The position numbers and the translations under genes were made by a program. From Halobacillus alkaliphilus (lineage in GTDB: Bacteria > Bacillota > Bacilli > Bacillales > Halobacillaceae): 49,474 bases of DNA. Shown piece by piece: positions 23,601 through 33,410 of this stretch. Under the pieces are notes generated by a model. The model saw only the letters and a program-made list of their open reading frames with translations, did not search any database and was not told the DNA's origin. How positions within the stretch are numbered: the stretch's first letter is position 1; the number at the start of each line of letters is the position of its first letter. The stretch lies in NCBI RefSeq assembly GCF_900113125.1, contig NZ_FOOG01000030.1, positions 1 to 49,474 on the forward strand. The letters run 5' to 3'.

Positions 23601-26330
23601 TTGGATAAATTGAATAATATTCGACCACTACCAAGTGGTAAACAAAAAAAATACCTTGGCTTAGCAGGAAAAATTATTGGGGTTTTACTTTTTCTGTTGC
23701 TGCTGCTTTGGCTTTCCCTGAGCTGGCTCACCGATTACATATGGATGGATTCGCTTGGGTTTAAATCCGTGTACACAACTATATTCAGTACGAAGATCTT
23801 ACTGGGCATCATTGGATTTATTGTGTTTTTTGCACTGACATATGTGACGCTTTCCTTAATACGCAAAGGATATGGGCGTTATTTCGAGCGAACTGAACTT
23901 CCCTCCGTTATCCGTGATAAGAAGTGGGGGCGTCTGATCAGTCTTGGAATTTCTGCATTGATCGGCCTGTTCGGGAGCAGTATTGTTCAAGGAGTGGGCT
24001 GGGAATTATGGCTGAAATTTTTGAACCATTCTTCCTTCGGGGTAACCGACCCCCACTTCTCGATGGATATATCTTTTTACATGTTCGTATTGCCATTTAT
24101 TAATTTTACAGTAAATGTTCTTATGGGCTTAGGAATCTTTTTACTTCTTGTGCAAATCGGTTTCTATTCAGCTTTTCAAATGTACCAGAAAAGTCGTTTT
24201 GCTCAGCTTCACATGGGTATAACGCTCGGAGTTATTGCTCTTCTTTTAGCTTTACAGCATGTGTTAGCTCCATTCGGAACACTGCTGACCAATCAAGTAA
24301 ACATCTTTCAAAATAGTACGGTGTATGGATTAAGTTATACGGATGACGTCATTAACATACCCGCTTCCTATGTGTTGGCGGGAGCAGCCGTAGTTGGAGC
24401 GATCTGGATAGTAGCTGCTTTAATGAAAGGCAAATACAGAGCGATGCTGATTCCTGTTATTGCTTATATAGGAATTGCACTGCTCAGCCAGGCTGCTTCA
24501 GTGATCGTTCAGAACTATGTCGTTTCTCCGAACGAATTCTCAAAAGAGACTCCTTATCTTGAGCATAACCTCAAATTTACAAGGGCGGCGTATGACTTAG
24601 AAAGCATTGAAGAACGTCAGCATCCAGGAAATGAAAAACTGGATCAATCGTTGGTCGAAAACAATCAGCTAACGCTTAATAACGTAAGAATCAATGATGC
24701 CAGACCGATTCTTGATATTTATAATCAACTGCAAACATTCAGAACTTACTATGAATTCAATGACATCGACATCGACAGATACCAGGTGGATGGAGAATAC
24801 CAGCAGGTTTTCCTTGGAGCTAGAGAGTTAAACACGTCGGACCTTCCGTCACAGGCTAAAACATGGGTGAACGAAAACTTAAGATATACCCATGGTTACG
24901 GTATAGCTATGAGTGATGTGAATAAAATCACACCTCAGGGTCAGCCTGAATACATGCTGAAAAACCTTCCTTCACAAGGGGTCATGGACATCACACGTCC
25001 CCAAATCTATTTCGGTGAAGAGAATTATCAAAATGTAATTGTGAACAGTGGTGTAGATGAATTTGATTACCCTTCCGGTGAGGAAAATAAGTCCACCCGC
25101 TTTGAAGCCGATACAGGAATTCCGTTATCAGGTATAAATCGGTTCCTGTTCAGCTTGGAAGCTGGATCTTTCAGGATGTTTGTATCCGATCAGGTAACAG
25201 GCGAAAGTCAGCTGCTTGCTGAACGTAACATTATGGACCGAGTGGAGAAAATCGCTCCTTTTCTACAATATGATGAAGATCCATACATCTTTGTTCGGGA
25301 TGACGGAAGTCTTTCCTGGATGCTTGATGCTTATGTAACCGGCGAACGGTACCCTTACTCTGAACCGCATCAAGGCGAAGAGAACTACGTACGTAACTCG
25401 GTAAAAGTAACGATTGACGCTTATACAGGCGATGTAAACTTTTACGCCGTTAATGCTGATGAGCCGCTGGTTCAAACGTATCAGAAGATGTTTCCAGAGC
25501 TCTTTACAGAAGAGATCCCGTCCGATGTTCGGTCTCATTTCCGTTATCCCGTTGATTTGTTTAAAATACAAGCATCCATGTATGGCACATATCATATGAC
25601 AAATTTGGAAGTATTTTATAACCGGGAAGATTATTGGGAGTTTCCTACGGAAAAGTACTTTGATGAGGATATAGAAATGGAGCCATACTACATCACAATG
25701 AAACTTCCAGAGAGTGATGAGGAAGAATTCGTGCTTATGACTCCTTATACTCCAAGAAATCGTCAAAATATGATTGCCTGGATGGGAGTAAGAAACGATG
25801 GGGAGAACTACGGTGAAACATTTGTCTACCGTTTCCCTAAACAAGAGAATGTCTATGGTCCGCAGCAAATTGAAAATCGAATTAACCAGGACAGTAATAT
25901 TTCTCAGCAATTGAATCTCTGGTCTCAGGGCGGTTCGGAAGTTATTCGAGGAAATCTGCTTGTTATTCCGATTCAGGATACAGTGCTGTATGCTGAGCCG
26001 ATCTACATTGAATCTTCCAACGAAACGTCCTTGCCTGAAGTGAAGCAGATCATTCTGGCTTATGGGGATCAGATTGTAATGGAACCTACATTTGATCAGG
26101 CGATCGAAAGTCTTCTTGCTCGAACCGATCCGGACGTTGAGCCGAGTGAAGGCGAAGAAGAACAGCCTGAAGGAAATGAAAACACTCAGGATTTAATTGA
26201 ATCAGAACAAAAACTTCAGGAGATTTCTACTTTATTTGATGAATATCAAAATGCGTTATCCAATGGAAATTGGGAAGAAGCTGGTTCAATTATGAGTGAA
26301 ATAGAAAGTATGTTAGGTGAAACTGAATAA
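23601..26330 (+). CDS. UPF0182-family large membrane protein
   Basis: This 909-residue protein has about seven hydrophobic segments in the first 290 residues (starting LGLAGKIIGVLLFLLLLLWL), then a large extracellular soluble region. The UPF0182 signature phrases are TDYIWMDSLGFKSVYTT, LKFTRAAYDLESIEER, LNNVRINDARPILDIYNQLQTFRTYYEFNDIDIDRY and RQNMIAWMGVRNDGENYG. The family is widespread in Gram-positive bacteria and cyanobacteria; its function is unknown. I choose TTG 23601, five bases after AAGGGGGAG. The C-terminus is glutamate-rich (EPSEGEEEQPEGNE) and ends with a helical tail typical of a sensor or spacer. Confidence 0.88.
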   Translation: MDKLNNIRPLPSGKQKKYLGLAGKIIGVLLFLLLLLWLSLSWLTDYIWMDSLGFKSVYTTIFSTKILLGIIGFIVFFALTYVTLSLIRKGYGRYFERTELPSVIRDKKWGRLISLGISALIGLFGSSIVQGVGWELWLKFLNHSSFGVTDPHFSMDISFYMFVLPFINFTVNVLMGLGIFLLLVQIGFYSAFQMYQKSRFAQLHMGITLGVIALLLALQHVLAPFGTLLTNQVNIFQNSTVYGLSYTDDVINIPASYVLAGAAVVGAIWIVAALMKGKYRAMLIPVIAYIGIALLSQAASVIVQNYVVSPNEFSKETPYLEHNLKFTRAAYDLESIEERQHPGNEKLDQSLVENNQLTLNNVRINDARPILDIYNQLQTFRTYYEFNDIDIDRYQVDGEYQQVFLGARELNTSDLPSQAKTWVNENLRYTHGYGIAMSDVNKITPQGQPEYMLKNLPSQGVMDITRPQIYFGEENYQNVIVNSGVDEFDYPSGEENKSTRFEADTGIPLSGINRFLFSLEAGSFRMFVSDQVTGESQLLAERNIMDRVEKIAPFLQYDEDPYIFVRDDGSLSWMLDAYVTGERYPYSEPHQGEENYVRNSVKVTIDAYTGDVNFYAVNADEPLVQTYQKMFPELFTEEIPSDVRSHFRYPVDLFKIQASMYGTYHMTNLEVFYNREDYWEFPTEKYFDEDIEMEPYYITMKLPESDEEEFVLMTPYTPRNRQNMIAWMGVRNDGENYGETFVYRFPKQENVYGPQQIENRINQDSNISQQLNLWSQGGSEVIRGNLLVIPIQDTVLYAEPIYIESSNETSLPEVKQIILAYGDQIVMEPTFDQAIESLLARTDPDVEPSEGEEEQPEGNENTQDLIESEQKLQEISTLFDEYQNALSNGNWEEAGSIMSEIESMLGETE

Positions 26331-26343
26331 CGATTAATTATAC

Positions 26344-26383
26344 AAAAAGGTGCTTTCCATTATAAAAGGGAAGCACCTTTTCC
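26344..26383 (+). terminator. Terminator after UPF0182 gene
   Basis: AGGTGCTTTCC pairs with GGGAAGCACCT, loop about nine, followed by TTTTCCTTTT. Confidence 0.85.
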
Positions 26384-26500
26384 TTTTGCACTGTTAACTT
26401 TTGGGATGGGAAGTCTCATCATTTAATGATATTTGGTGCACGTACCCTCCAGTAGGAGAAAACGGGATGGACTGAGGTCTTACAAAATGCTTATACAGTA

Positions 26501-27076
26501 TCAACTAATCTTTTCTTTGGGATGGTCTTTAAAAAACTGCCAGTTTACTCCGTCCAGCCAAAATTGTTCAAACACTGAACTCAGCTGCCGTCCCATTCTT
26601 TCATCATCCACCCTCAGCAGGATTTCATCATTTTTCCGCTCGGCATTATAAGTGAAGTTATAAGAACCCACTAAAGCATGCATCTTGTCAGCAATCAGCA
26701 TTTTAATGTGCATTGTTCCATCGTGGGTATTGGTACGGACGGCAACCCCGTGCTCCGTGAGTTCCTTAACATTTTTAATCTGTGCTTCAAACGATTTTAC
26801 CTGTTCCCGGTCAGTAAACACTCGCACCTTTACGCCTCGTTTAGAGGCTTGAATCAGCTCAGCTGTTATGTTGTGGTTGGAAAAAAGAAATATGGCTACA
26901 TCAATGGTTTTCTTAGCATTTTGGATGGTTTCTATAATCTCTTTTAAAGGAGAGCGCTCCGTCTTGGATAAAAAATAAGCGAGGGAATACGTCTCTTTCT
27001 TTTGCTTAATTGTCCACTTATACGTAATATAAGAGCTTGCCAAGATGGAGCATCCGGCGGTTATTAGGATTTCCAT
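26501..27076 (-). CDS. Single-domain phospholipase D-like (Nuc-type) protein
   Basis: This 191-residue protein has an N-terminal hydrophobic anchor (LITAGCSILASSYITY) and one PLD domain. The HKD motif is HIKMLIADKMHALVGSYNFT: His123, Lys125 and Asp130, with the following GSYN. It is half the length of two-domain phospholipases D and resembles Nuc-type nucleases that dimerise to form the active site. It could cut nucleic acid or phospholipid at the membrane. The ATG follows AGGAGGAAC. It is monocistronic, convergent with the UPF0182 gene. Confidence 0.8.
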   Translation of the reverse strand: MEILITAGCSILASSYITYKWTIKQKKETYSLAYFLSKTERSPLKEIIETIQNAKKTIDVAIFLFSNHNITAELIQASKRGVKVRVFTDREQVKSFEAQIKNVKELTEHGVAVRTNTHDGTMHIKMLIADKMHALVGSYNFTYNAERKNDEILLRVDDERMGRQLSSVFEQFWLDGVNWQFFKDHPKEKIS

Positions 27077-27225
27077 AGAGTTCCTCCTATTCTTAATCCA
27101 TATGTATGTGAACCCATTTTTGTCCTATTCAATCCGCCTTATGTGACCAAGTGAATTTCAATAGTCCTTAACGAGAATAAATTCAACCGAGTACACTCAA
27201 ATTAATAAAAAAGGAGGAAGTGTTC

Positions 27226-27444
27226 ATGTCGAAGGATTCACAAAACGTTCACTCAGAGGTTTCACCGCATCCTAATGGGAAGAGGGAAGGTATAATCAAT
27301 GATTCTAAAGGATTGCAGACGGGTGTCACCCTGGATGCGAAGCGGTCTTGGAATGAAAAAGAAAAAGAATTGAACTTGCAGCCCGATGAAAAAATAAGAT
27401 CGTTTAAACAGCATATGGAAAGCATAGCGGGTAAAGAAGATTAG
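27226..27444 (+). CDS. Small hydrophilic protein, unknown
   Basis: This 72-residue, highly charged protein (SKDSQNVHSEVSPHPNGKREG... FKQHMESIAGKED) has no membrane segment or cysteine. ATG 27226 lies eight bases after AAGGAGG; a GTG at 27220 is too close to that site. The low-complexity hydrophilic nature recalls small intrinsically disordered stress or spore proteins of bacilli, but I do not recognise the family. A strong terminator follows, which supports a real gene. Confidence 0.6.
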   Translation: MSKDSQNVHSEVSPHPNGKREGIINDSKGLQTGVTLDAKRSWNEKEKELNLQPDEKIRSFKQHMESIAGKED

Positions 27445-27458
27445 CGGGTTAGAAACCC

Positions 27459-27493
27459 AAAAAAAGCTCACAGCCATAGCTGTGAGCTTTTTT
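27459..27493. terminator. Bidirectional terminator between small gene and ppc
   Basis: A-run plus GCTCACAGC pairs with GCTGTGAGC plus T-run, loop CATA. It serves the small gene on the plus strand and ppc on the minus strand. Confidence 0.92.
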
Positions 27494-27514
27494 ATAAGAT
27501 CTATTGTTTCTGAA

Positions 27515-30274
27515 TCAGCCTGTATTACGAAGACCAGCTGCAATACCACTGATGGTCAGCAGAACTTCGGTTAGTAGTTCATCATCCTGATCTTCCGATG
27601 CACGCAGTTCTTTAATCAGTTCCACTTGAAGGAAATTCAGCGGATCGACGTAAGGGTTACGCAGACGTACGGATTCTTTGATCGTCGGCTGATGAGTGAG
27701 TAATTCTTCGTCCCCTGAGATTTTCAGGAGAATTTCTTTTGTTCGCTCGTATTCGTCAACGATGTTATTGAAGATTCGTTCGCCAAGCTCCTGATCATTA
27801 ACTAGCTGCGTATATTCTTGTGCGGTTTGAATATCCGCTTTGGTAAGGGCCATCTGTAAGTTGTTGATGGTGGAGCGGAAGAACGGCCAGTTAATATACA
27901 TTTGCTGAAGCTGTTCAAGTCTATCATTATTATTTTCAGCGTAGCTCGCCAGACCAGAACCAGCTGCATACCAGGCAGGAATCAGCTGACGGTTCTGAGA
28001 CCAGGCGAAAACCCATGGGATCGCACGCAGGTTTTCGAATTTGGAACTGTCTTTACGTTTCATTGGACGTGAACCAATATTCAGCTCGCTGATTTCTTTC
28101 AATGGCGTGGCTTCGTTAAAGTAGGTCAGGAAGTCTTTGTCGCCAAATACTAAGGATTGATACTTTTTCAAGGAAATTTCAGCAATTTCTTCCATTGCCT
28201 GTTCCCATGCGTCTTCACGGTTGTGCGCTTGTTCGGATTCCTGGGAAACATTGGCTGCCCCTTCGAGTAAGGTGGATGCACCTTGCTCCAGACTGCGGTA
28301 CGCAATATCTTTTATCAAATAGCGGGAGGAAAGAACTTCCCCTTGTTCGGTAATTTTCACACCATCACCCAGTGTTTCTTCCGGCTGGGAAAGAAGGCTT
28401 CGGTTTAGTGGACCGCCACCGCGGCCCAAGGAACCGCCGCGCCCGTGGAAGAATTTCAATCCGATATTATATTCGCGGGCCATTGTATGAATTTCCTGCT
28501 GGGCTTTGTATAGTCGCCAGTTAGCTGTTAATGTACCGCCATCTTTACTGCCGTCTGAATAACCAAGCATGATTTCCTGATGATTATTTCGGTGCTTAAG
28601 ATGTTTCGCATAGACATCCATCTCAAATAACGACTTCAGAATTTCAGGTCCAGCTACGAGGTCATCAACGGTTTCCAAGAGGGGAGCCACGTTGATATTG
28701 CTTTCCACCGTTCCATCAGCATGCAGGCGGTAAATGCCGGCTTCTTTAGCAAGGACGAGAACTTCTAACAGGTCGCTTGCCGATTCCGTCATACTGATCA
28801 GGTAAACTTCAATGGAGCGCTTCCCGAACTCAATATGTGCGTTACGGATCATTTGAAAGACGGTAAGCATTTCCTGGGTACTGTCTGAATAATCTTCGTT
28901 TAATAATGAAATAGGACGCGGGTCCTTCAATACGTTTTGCAGAACCTCAATTTTCTTGTTTTCAGGAAGTTCGCTGTAATTATCTTCAATACTTACTTTT
29001 CGCAACAGCTCGTCCACTGCTGATTCGTGTTCACCGCTATGGTTCCGTATATCAAGAGTTGCTAAGTGGAAGCCAAATAATTCAACCTGACGAATCAGTT
29101 TGCGCAGTTTTTTCAATTCGCGTCTGGCTGGCTGATGAGTTTTGGCGCTTTTCTGAATCTGATAAAGATCTTCAAGCAGTTCATCAGCATAATTGTAGCC
29201 AAGATCTGATTGACCGACCTGGCGCAAACGTTCCAGAACGATAGCAAATTTACGGCGGTAAATTTCTTTTTCTACGCGCCATTTCTTCCCTTTAGGGAGC
29301 AGTGGCTCTTCTTTCTCTATGGAGGACATTAATTCGTCTGTAACCGTTACTTGCGCAGAAGAATGACTGAAACGCTTCATTAACTCTACAAGCACTTCTT
29401 CATACTTGTTCAGGACAAGGTTACGTTGCTTCTGTAAAGTCTGCCACGTAATATCAGGGGTCACGTTAGGATTTCCGTCACGATCGCCTCCAATCCAGGA
29501 ACCGAAACGAAGGAAATTAGGCACATCCCAATCTTCTTCCGGATAATTCTCTTCGAGACAATATTCTAGTTCCTGATGAATTTCTGGAAGCACATCGAAA
29601 AGCGTTTCATCAAAGTAATAGAGGCCGTTTCGCACCTCATCCATTACAGTCGGCTTACGATCACGCAGTTCATCAGTCTGCCATAGCACACTGACTTCGT
29701 TTTGAAGACTGTCCCGCAGGCTGTCTCTTTCATTCTTAGTAAGCTGAGGATTATCCAGCTTCTGCAAAATAGTAGCGATTCTCTTCTGGATTTCTAACAC
29801 GGTTCTTTTGGTAGCTTCTGTTGGGTGTGCGGTAATAATTAGTTCAAGAGAGAGATGATCCAGTACTTTTTGAATCACATCTTTTGAAAAATTGTTTTTC
29901 TTTAGATTTAGCACGGCGCTTTCTAGAGAGAAAGGCTGAGCTCCGTGATCTTCTCTTAGTTGATACTCGCGGCGTCTGCGGATACGGTGGTTTTGTTCAG
30001 CTATGTTAACGAGGTGGAAATAAATTGAGAAAGCCCGGATCACCTGAGATCGCATAGGAGGCTTGAGGTTTTGAATTTCTTCTTTCAGTTGATTATAAGT
30101 AGATGTACTGTGATTGTTTCGAAGATCTTTTGTCAATTGACGAATGGTCTCGACTTTGTTTAATAACTCTTCTCCGCCGTGATGGACAAGTAGATTACCT
30201 AGCATTTTACCAAGTTCACTAATGTCCCGGCGTAAGGGAGTTGTATGATCGTTTGTTTTTGGCTGATTAGTCAC
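27515..30274 (-). CDS. ppc: Phosphoenolpyruvate carboxylase
   Basis: This 919-residue full-length enzyme shows the active-site signatures ITAHPTEATKRTVL (His150), FHGRGGSLGRGGGP (glycine loop with catalytic arginines), MLGYSDGSKDGG and the C-terminal tail ending in LRNTG. It fixes bicarbonate onto phosphoenolpyruvate to give oxaloacetate, filling the TCA cycle. The start is GTG 30274 with GGAAGGTG upstream. It is a single gene, convergent with the small gene at 27226. Many Bacillus species rely on pyruvate carboxylase instead, so this is a useful lineage trait. Confidence 0.95.
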   Translation of the reverse strand: MTNQPKTNDHTTPLRRDISELGKMLGNLLVHHGGEELLNKVETIRQLTKDLRNNHSTSTYNQLKEEIQNLKPPMRSQVIRAFSIYFHLVNIAEQNHRIRRRREYQLREDHGAQPFSLESAVLNLKKNNFSKDVIQKVLDHLSLELIITAHPTEATKRTVLEIQKRIATILQKLDNPQLTKNERDSLRDSLQNEVSVLWQTDELRDRKPTVMDEVRNGLYYFDETLFDVLPEIHQELEYCLEENYPEEDWDVPNFLRFGSWIGGDRDGNPNVTPDITWQTLQKQRNLVLNKYEEVLVELMKRFSHSSAQVTVTDELMSSIEKEEPLLPKGKKWRVEKEIYRRKFAIVLERLRQVGQSDLGYNYADELLEDLYQIQKSAKTHQPARRELKKLRKLIRQVELFGFHLATLDIRNHSGEHESAVDELLRKVSIEDNYSELPENKKIEVLQNVLKDPRPISLLNEDYSDSTQEMLTVFQMIRNAHIEFGKRSIEVYLISMTESASDLLEVLVLAKEAGIYRLHADGTVESNINVAPLLETVDDLVAGPEILKSLFEMDVYAKHLKHRNNHQEIMLGYSDGSKDGGTLTANWRLYKAQQEIHTMAREYNIGLKFFHGRGGSLGRGGGPLNRSLLSQPEETLGDGVKITEQGEVLSSRYLIKDIAYRSLEQGASTLLEGAANVSQESEQAHNREDAWEQAMEEIAEISLKKYQSLVFGDKDFLTYFNEATPLKEISELNIGSRPMKRKDSSKFENLRAIPWVFAWSQNRQLIPAWYAAGSGLASYAENNNDRLEQLQQMYINWPFFRSTINNLQMALTKADIQTAQEYTQLVNDQELGERIFNNIVDEYERTKEILLKISGDEELLTHQPTIKESVRLRNPYVDPLNFLQVELIKELRASEDQDDELLTEVLLTISGIAAGLRNTG

Positions 30275-30446
30275 ACTTTCACCTTCCTGTAATTACATTT
30301 ATTTTATAGTTACTTGAAAGTTACCTTATGTTTTCATAATGTTATCAGAATAATGTGCATAGTCAAATACTTCGAACCGTAACGATGACAGTAGATGGAA
30401 GGATTTTGGACAGGGTTAAATTGGTAATAGTATATAATATAAGTAA

Positions 30447-30460
30447 TGTAAGCGTTATCT
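30447..30460 (+). promoter_or_regulatory. cre-like box upstream of SMP-30 gene
   Basis: TGTAAGCGTTATCT matches TGWAANCGNTNWCA at 13 of 14 positions. It lies just downstream of a TATAAT-like -10 (about 30433-30438) and about 130 bases before the start, fitting CcpA repression. The 30275-30588 gap also holds a ribosome site for the gene and nothing else firm. Confidence 0.5.
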
Positions 30461-30588
30461 TTTGAGGGGAGGGAAGAAGGACCTATTTCTGTAATTTTTT
30501 TTAAGAATGAGTTACAAATGGTTTGCTTATCGTTAAAAAAAGGAAAGAAATGTTATTATAGTGGCAATCAAATTATAGGAGGATCTCC

Positions 30589-31461
30589 ATGTCTGTACAA
30601 TTAGTACTTGATTCCAAGTCAACATTAGGTGAAGGTCCAAGCTGGGACTCAGAAAAGGAAGTTCTATATTGGGTAGATATTGTCGGGAAGAAGATTCACC
30701 GATATGATCCCGTCCAACATGAAAATACGACGGTAGAATTGGAGCAGTATCCTGGTACCATTCAACCGCGAGAGGAAGGCGAAGTCATTCTTGCGCTCCA
30801 AAATGGCTTTTACTTTTATAACTGGATGTCAGAAACGCTGGAGCCTATAACCGATCCGGAGAATCACTTGCCAGGCAATCGGTTTAATGACGGCAAATGT
30901 GATCCTGCCGGAAGGTTTTGGGCAGGGACTATGAATTTAGAGGAAGAGCAGGACAAAGGAGCTCTCTACAGGCTGGATACTAATCTTGAAGTTACAGAGA
31001 AGCTGAATGGACTCAGCATATCCAATGGTCTGGCATGGTCACCTGATCATGCGTATATGTATCATATTGATACGCCCACCAAACAAGTAGTGCGATACGA
31101 CTTTAATATGGAGACAGGGGAAATTACCAATCCAAAAACCGTGGTAACCATTCCAGATGGTCAAGGGTCGCCGGATGGCATGACCATTGATGAAGAAGGG
31201 ATGCTATGGATCGCTCATTTTGGTGGAGCAGGCGTTTCCAGATGGGACCCTGAAAACGGAGAACGTGTAGAATTCATCGAAGTGCCGGCTGTCAATGTCA
31301 CATGCTGTGTATTTGGCGGTAAGGATATGAATGAACTCTATATTACGACAGCCAGAAAAGGTATGAGCGAGGAGGACTTAGAGAAGTATCCGGAAGCAGG
31401 AGGACTGTTTAAATTAAAAACAAAAGTCCGTGGCCTTCCGTCTTATCCATTTAAAGGGTGA
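30589..31461 (+). CDS. SMP-30/gluconolactonase-family lactonase
   Basis: This 290-residue six-bladed beta-propeller has the family's metal ligands: Glu in STLGEGPSWDSEK, Asn in RFNDGKCDPAGRFWAGTM, Asn in SISNGLAWSPD and Asp in GSPDGMTIDEEGMLWIAHFGG. It hydrolyses sugar lactones (gluconolactone or similar). The ATG is preceded by AGGAGGATCTCC. A cre-like box in the leader suggests control by carbon source. No sugar operon surrounds it. Confidence 0.88.
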   Translation: MSVQLVLDSKSTLGEGPSWDSEKEVLYWVDIVGKKIHRYDPVQHENTTVELEQYPGTIQPREEGEVILALQNGFYFYNWMSETLEPITDPENHLPGNRFNDGKCDPAGRFWAGTMNLEEEQDKGALYRLDTNLEVTEKLNGLSISNGLAWSPDHAYMYHIDTPTKQVVRYDFNMETGEITNPKTVVTIPDGQGSPDGMTIDEEGMLWIAHFGGAGVSRWDPENGERVEFIEVPAVNVTCCVFGGKDMNELYITTARKGMSEEDLEKYPEAGGLFKLKTKVRGLPSYPFKG

Positions 31462-31475
31462 AGGCTGGAAAAATT

Positions 31476-31517
31476 AAAAAGGGAAGCTTCCTAGTATGAG
31501 GAAGTTTCCCTTTTTTT
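31476..31517. terminator. Shared terminator of SMP-30 and GNAT genes
   Basis: AAAAAGGGAAGCTTCC pairs with GAGGAAGTTTCCCTTTTTTT (one mismatch). The GNAT stop (31491-31493) lies inside the loop. Confidence 0.85.
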
Positions 31518-32033
31518 GTGCGAGAAGTACGGATCCCACTCCGTTCGCAATAGACTCATTTCTAATAGGTTCCAAAATGATCCGTTTACTTTCCGGTGGT
31601 CTCTAAGAAGTCCATCTTTTTTAAAACCGGCCTTTTCATAACAGCGGATCGCCGGGTGATTAAAATCGAAGACACCAAGGGCCACCTTATGAAGCTTGAG
31701 ATCCTCAAAAGCAATAGCTGTAACCTGGGCAATCATTTCTTCTCCGATTCCACGGTTTTGATGTCCTGGACTTACCAGGACTTTACCAATTCGAGCAGAT
31801 TCATTTTTATTATCGATTCTTCCTAAAGAAATGTGGCCGACCACTTCTTTAGATTCAGAATCCCATGCTTTATATACGATGCGATCAGGCTGACTGGTAT
31901 AGGAGTCGAGCTGGTTGTGATCTAGAGGAAATTGAAAAATGGGACCTCCCCATTTCATTAGGAAAGCGGCTGTAGGAATCCAGCCAATCAGCTGATCATA
32001 ATCTTCGTTTGAGAAATTCTGTAGTTCTATCAA
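31491..32033 (-). CDS. GNAT-family N-acetyltransferase
   Basis: This 180-residue acetyltransferase has the acetyl-CoA loop SPGHQNRGIGEEMIAQVTAIAF and the later LGVFDFNHPAIRCYEKAGFKKDGLLRDHRKVNG, resembling RimJ/RimL-type enzymes. It begins at TTG 32033, strongly supported by AGAGGTGG seven to eight bases upstream. It overlaps the end of the HAAS membrane gene by 38 bases and is the third gene of the PadR operon. The substrate is unknown. Confidence 0.8.
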   Translation of the reverse strand: MIELQNFSNEDYDQLIGWIPTAAFLMKWGGPIFQFPLDHNQLDSYTSQPDRIVYKAWDSESKEVVGHISLGRIDNKNESARIGKVLVSPGHQNRGIGEEMIAQVTAIAFEDLKLHKVALGVFDFNHPAIRCYEKAGFKKDGLLRDHRKVNGSFWNLLEMSLLRTEWDPYFSHKKRETSSY

Positions 32034-33051
32034 CTTGTTCCACCTCTAACTTTTTGTATTTCCTTCCTTCTCTTGCCTTTTTAAATCCTTCAAATATATC
32101 TATTCCAGAAAAAACGACCACGGTTATTATAACCGTTAATCGGACCCACTGAGTTAAATTCGATAAATCGGACTGGAGAGCTCCTTCAAGCTCTTGGACA
32201 GCGGCTGAATTAAACAAATCCGGATGGCTGAGCATCAGGCTTAAAAGAATAACCCAAAGCACGTTATACAGCGTATTTATAACAGCCAGTTTTATTGTCC
32301 ACTGCTTTAAGACCCACTTATAAATAATTAAAGCAAGAGAACTTCCTGCTAATAAAGCAATGTATGGCCAAAAGGAACCCAGGATTTCTTCGTTAAATAC
32401 CGTGGCGGCCTTATTTAAACCTTCACTATTTTCCTGCTCGTATATAGCAAAAAGACTGGAAGCATTCAGATAAACCGTTACTCCAACGGCAGTCCAGAGA
32501 AGTCCTCCTGCCAGTTCCCAGTTCGATATCAATCGTTTCTTTGGAATGGCTGGCTTATTCTTCAACTGATCTGGAGTCCAAGCTTTTCCGAAAGGTTCTT
32601 CCTCTGATTTCGTGGACCGTTCGACAATAGCAAAAACAACTGTAATCCAAAACACAGATTGAATTCCGGCAGATGCTGCCGCAAACAAGGTTTGAATGAA
32701 AATAGATAGAATAATGGAAAGCATACTTGTTTCACCAGAAAAAGAAAGAATCTTTTCAGCAACTACGGAGATGACAACAATGATCATAATAATAGGAAGA
32801 ACGAGCTTTAAGACGTTCAAATACTGATCATATAAGGCCGGACCAATTAAATAGGAAGGACGATCACTATAGCGTCTGGCAAGTACAGCCGGGTCGCCCA
32901 GGTTCGTCAACACAGCTCTTACATCTTCTTCTGATGGATGCTCAGGAAGCATATCCTCAATAGTTGATTGAAGTTCGAGAGCAACATCGTCCTGCATCTT
33001 ATCCGGGAGTCTTCGAGTGACCTCGTAAACGTACGGTTTAATTAAGTCCAT
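31996..33051 (-). CDS. HAAS-domain integral membrane protein (PadR-associated)
   Basis: This 351-residue protein has an N-terminal soluble HAAS-like domain of about 90 residues (EVTRRLPDKMQDDVALELQSTIEDMLPEHPSEEDVRAVLTNLGDPAVLARRY). The LGDPAxLA motif is the usual mark of this domain. About six membrane segments follow. Such proteins commonly sit beside PadR regulators and are thought to relay a membrane signal. ATG 33051 overlaps the PadR stop by 14 bases and has GAGAGG upstream. No enzyme motif is visible. Confidence 0.8.
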   Translation of the reverse strand: MDLIKPYVYEVTRRLPDKMQDDVALELQSTIEDMLPEHPSEEDVRAVLTNLGDPAVLARRYSDRPSYLIGPALYDQYLNVLKLVLPIIMIIVVISVVAEKILSFSGETSMLSIILSIFIQTLFAAASAGIQSVFWITVVFAIVERSTKSEEEPFGKAWTPDQLKNKPAIPKKRLISNWELAGGLLWTAVGVTVYLNASSLFAIYEQENSEGLNKAATVFNEEILGSFWPYIALLAGSSLALIIYKWVLKQWTIKLAVINTLYNVLWVILLSLMLSHPDLFNSAAVQELEGALQSDLSNLTQWVRLTVIITVVVFSGIDIFEGFKKAREGRKYKKLEVEQVDRTTEFLKRRL

Positions 33052-33385
33052 CCTTTTCCTCTCCTTGTAACAAATTATGAAGTTGTAAAGAAGTTCTTTC
33101 CCATTCTGCTTTCAGCTCATTAAAGATCTCCTGACCATAATCACTCAGCACGTAATATTTTCTAGGCCGGCTTTCCGTCGTATCCCACGTACTGGTTACT
33201 AATTCCTGTTTTTCCAGTCGTCTGAGCAAAGGGTAAAGGGTACTTTGATCGATAACAATGCCCGAAGCTTCCAAGCGCTGAACAAGTGAGTATCCATACT
33301 GAGGAGCCTTTAATTGACTGAGCACAGCAAGTGTCAAAGAACCCCTTCTCATCTCAGTAATTAAGGAATTTAATAATTTACTCAA
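33038..33385 (-). CDS. PadR-family transcriptional regulator
   Basis: This 115-residue winged-helix regulator reads LNSLITEMRRGSLTLAVLSQLKAPQYGYSLVQRLEASGIVIDQSTLYPLLRRLEKQELV, the PadR DNA-binding core. The ending RPRKYYVLSDYGQEIFNELKAEWERT makes the dimer helix. TTG 33385 follows GAGGTGG four bases upstream; the longer frame runs through the promoter. Two overlapping palindromes lie over the promoter at 33411-33445, indicating autoregulation. Confidence 0.88.
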   Translation of the reverse strand: MSKLLNSLITEMRRGSLTLAVLSQLKAPQYGYSLVQRLEASGIVIDQSTLYPLLRRLEKQELVTSTWDTTESRPRKYYVLSDYGQEIFNELKAEWERTSLQLHNLLQGEEKDGLN

Positions 33386-33410
33386 TGAGCCACCTCGCTC
33401 TCTCTTTATA

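Noticed and set aside
25263-25910. 215-residue minus-strand frame antisense to UPF0182
   Set aside because: It is entirely opposite a well-supported family gene and has the Ile/Tyr/Cys-rich look of an antisense shadow.
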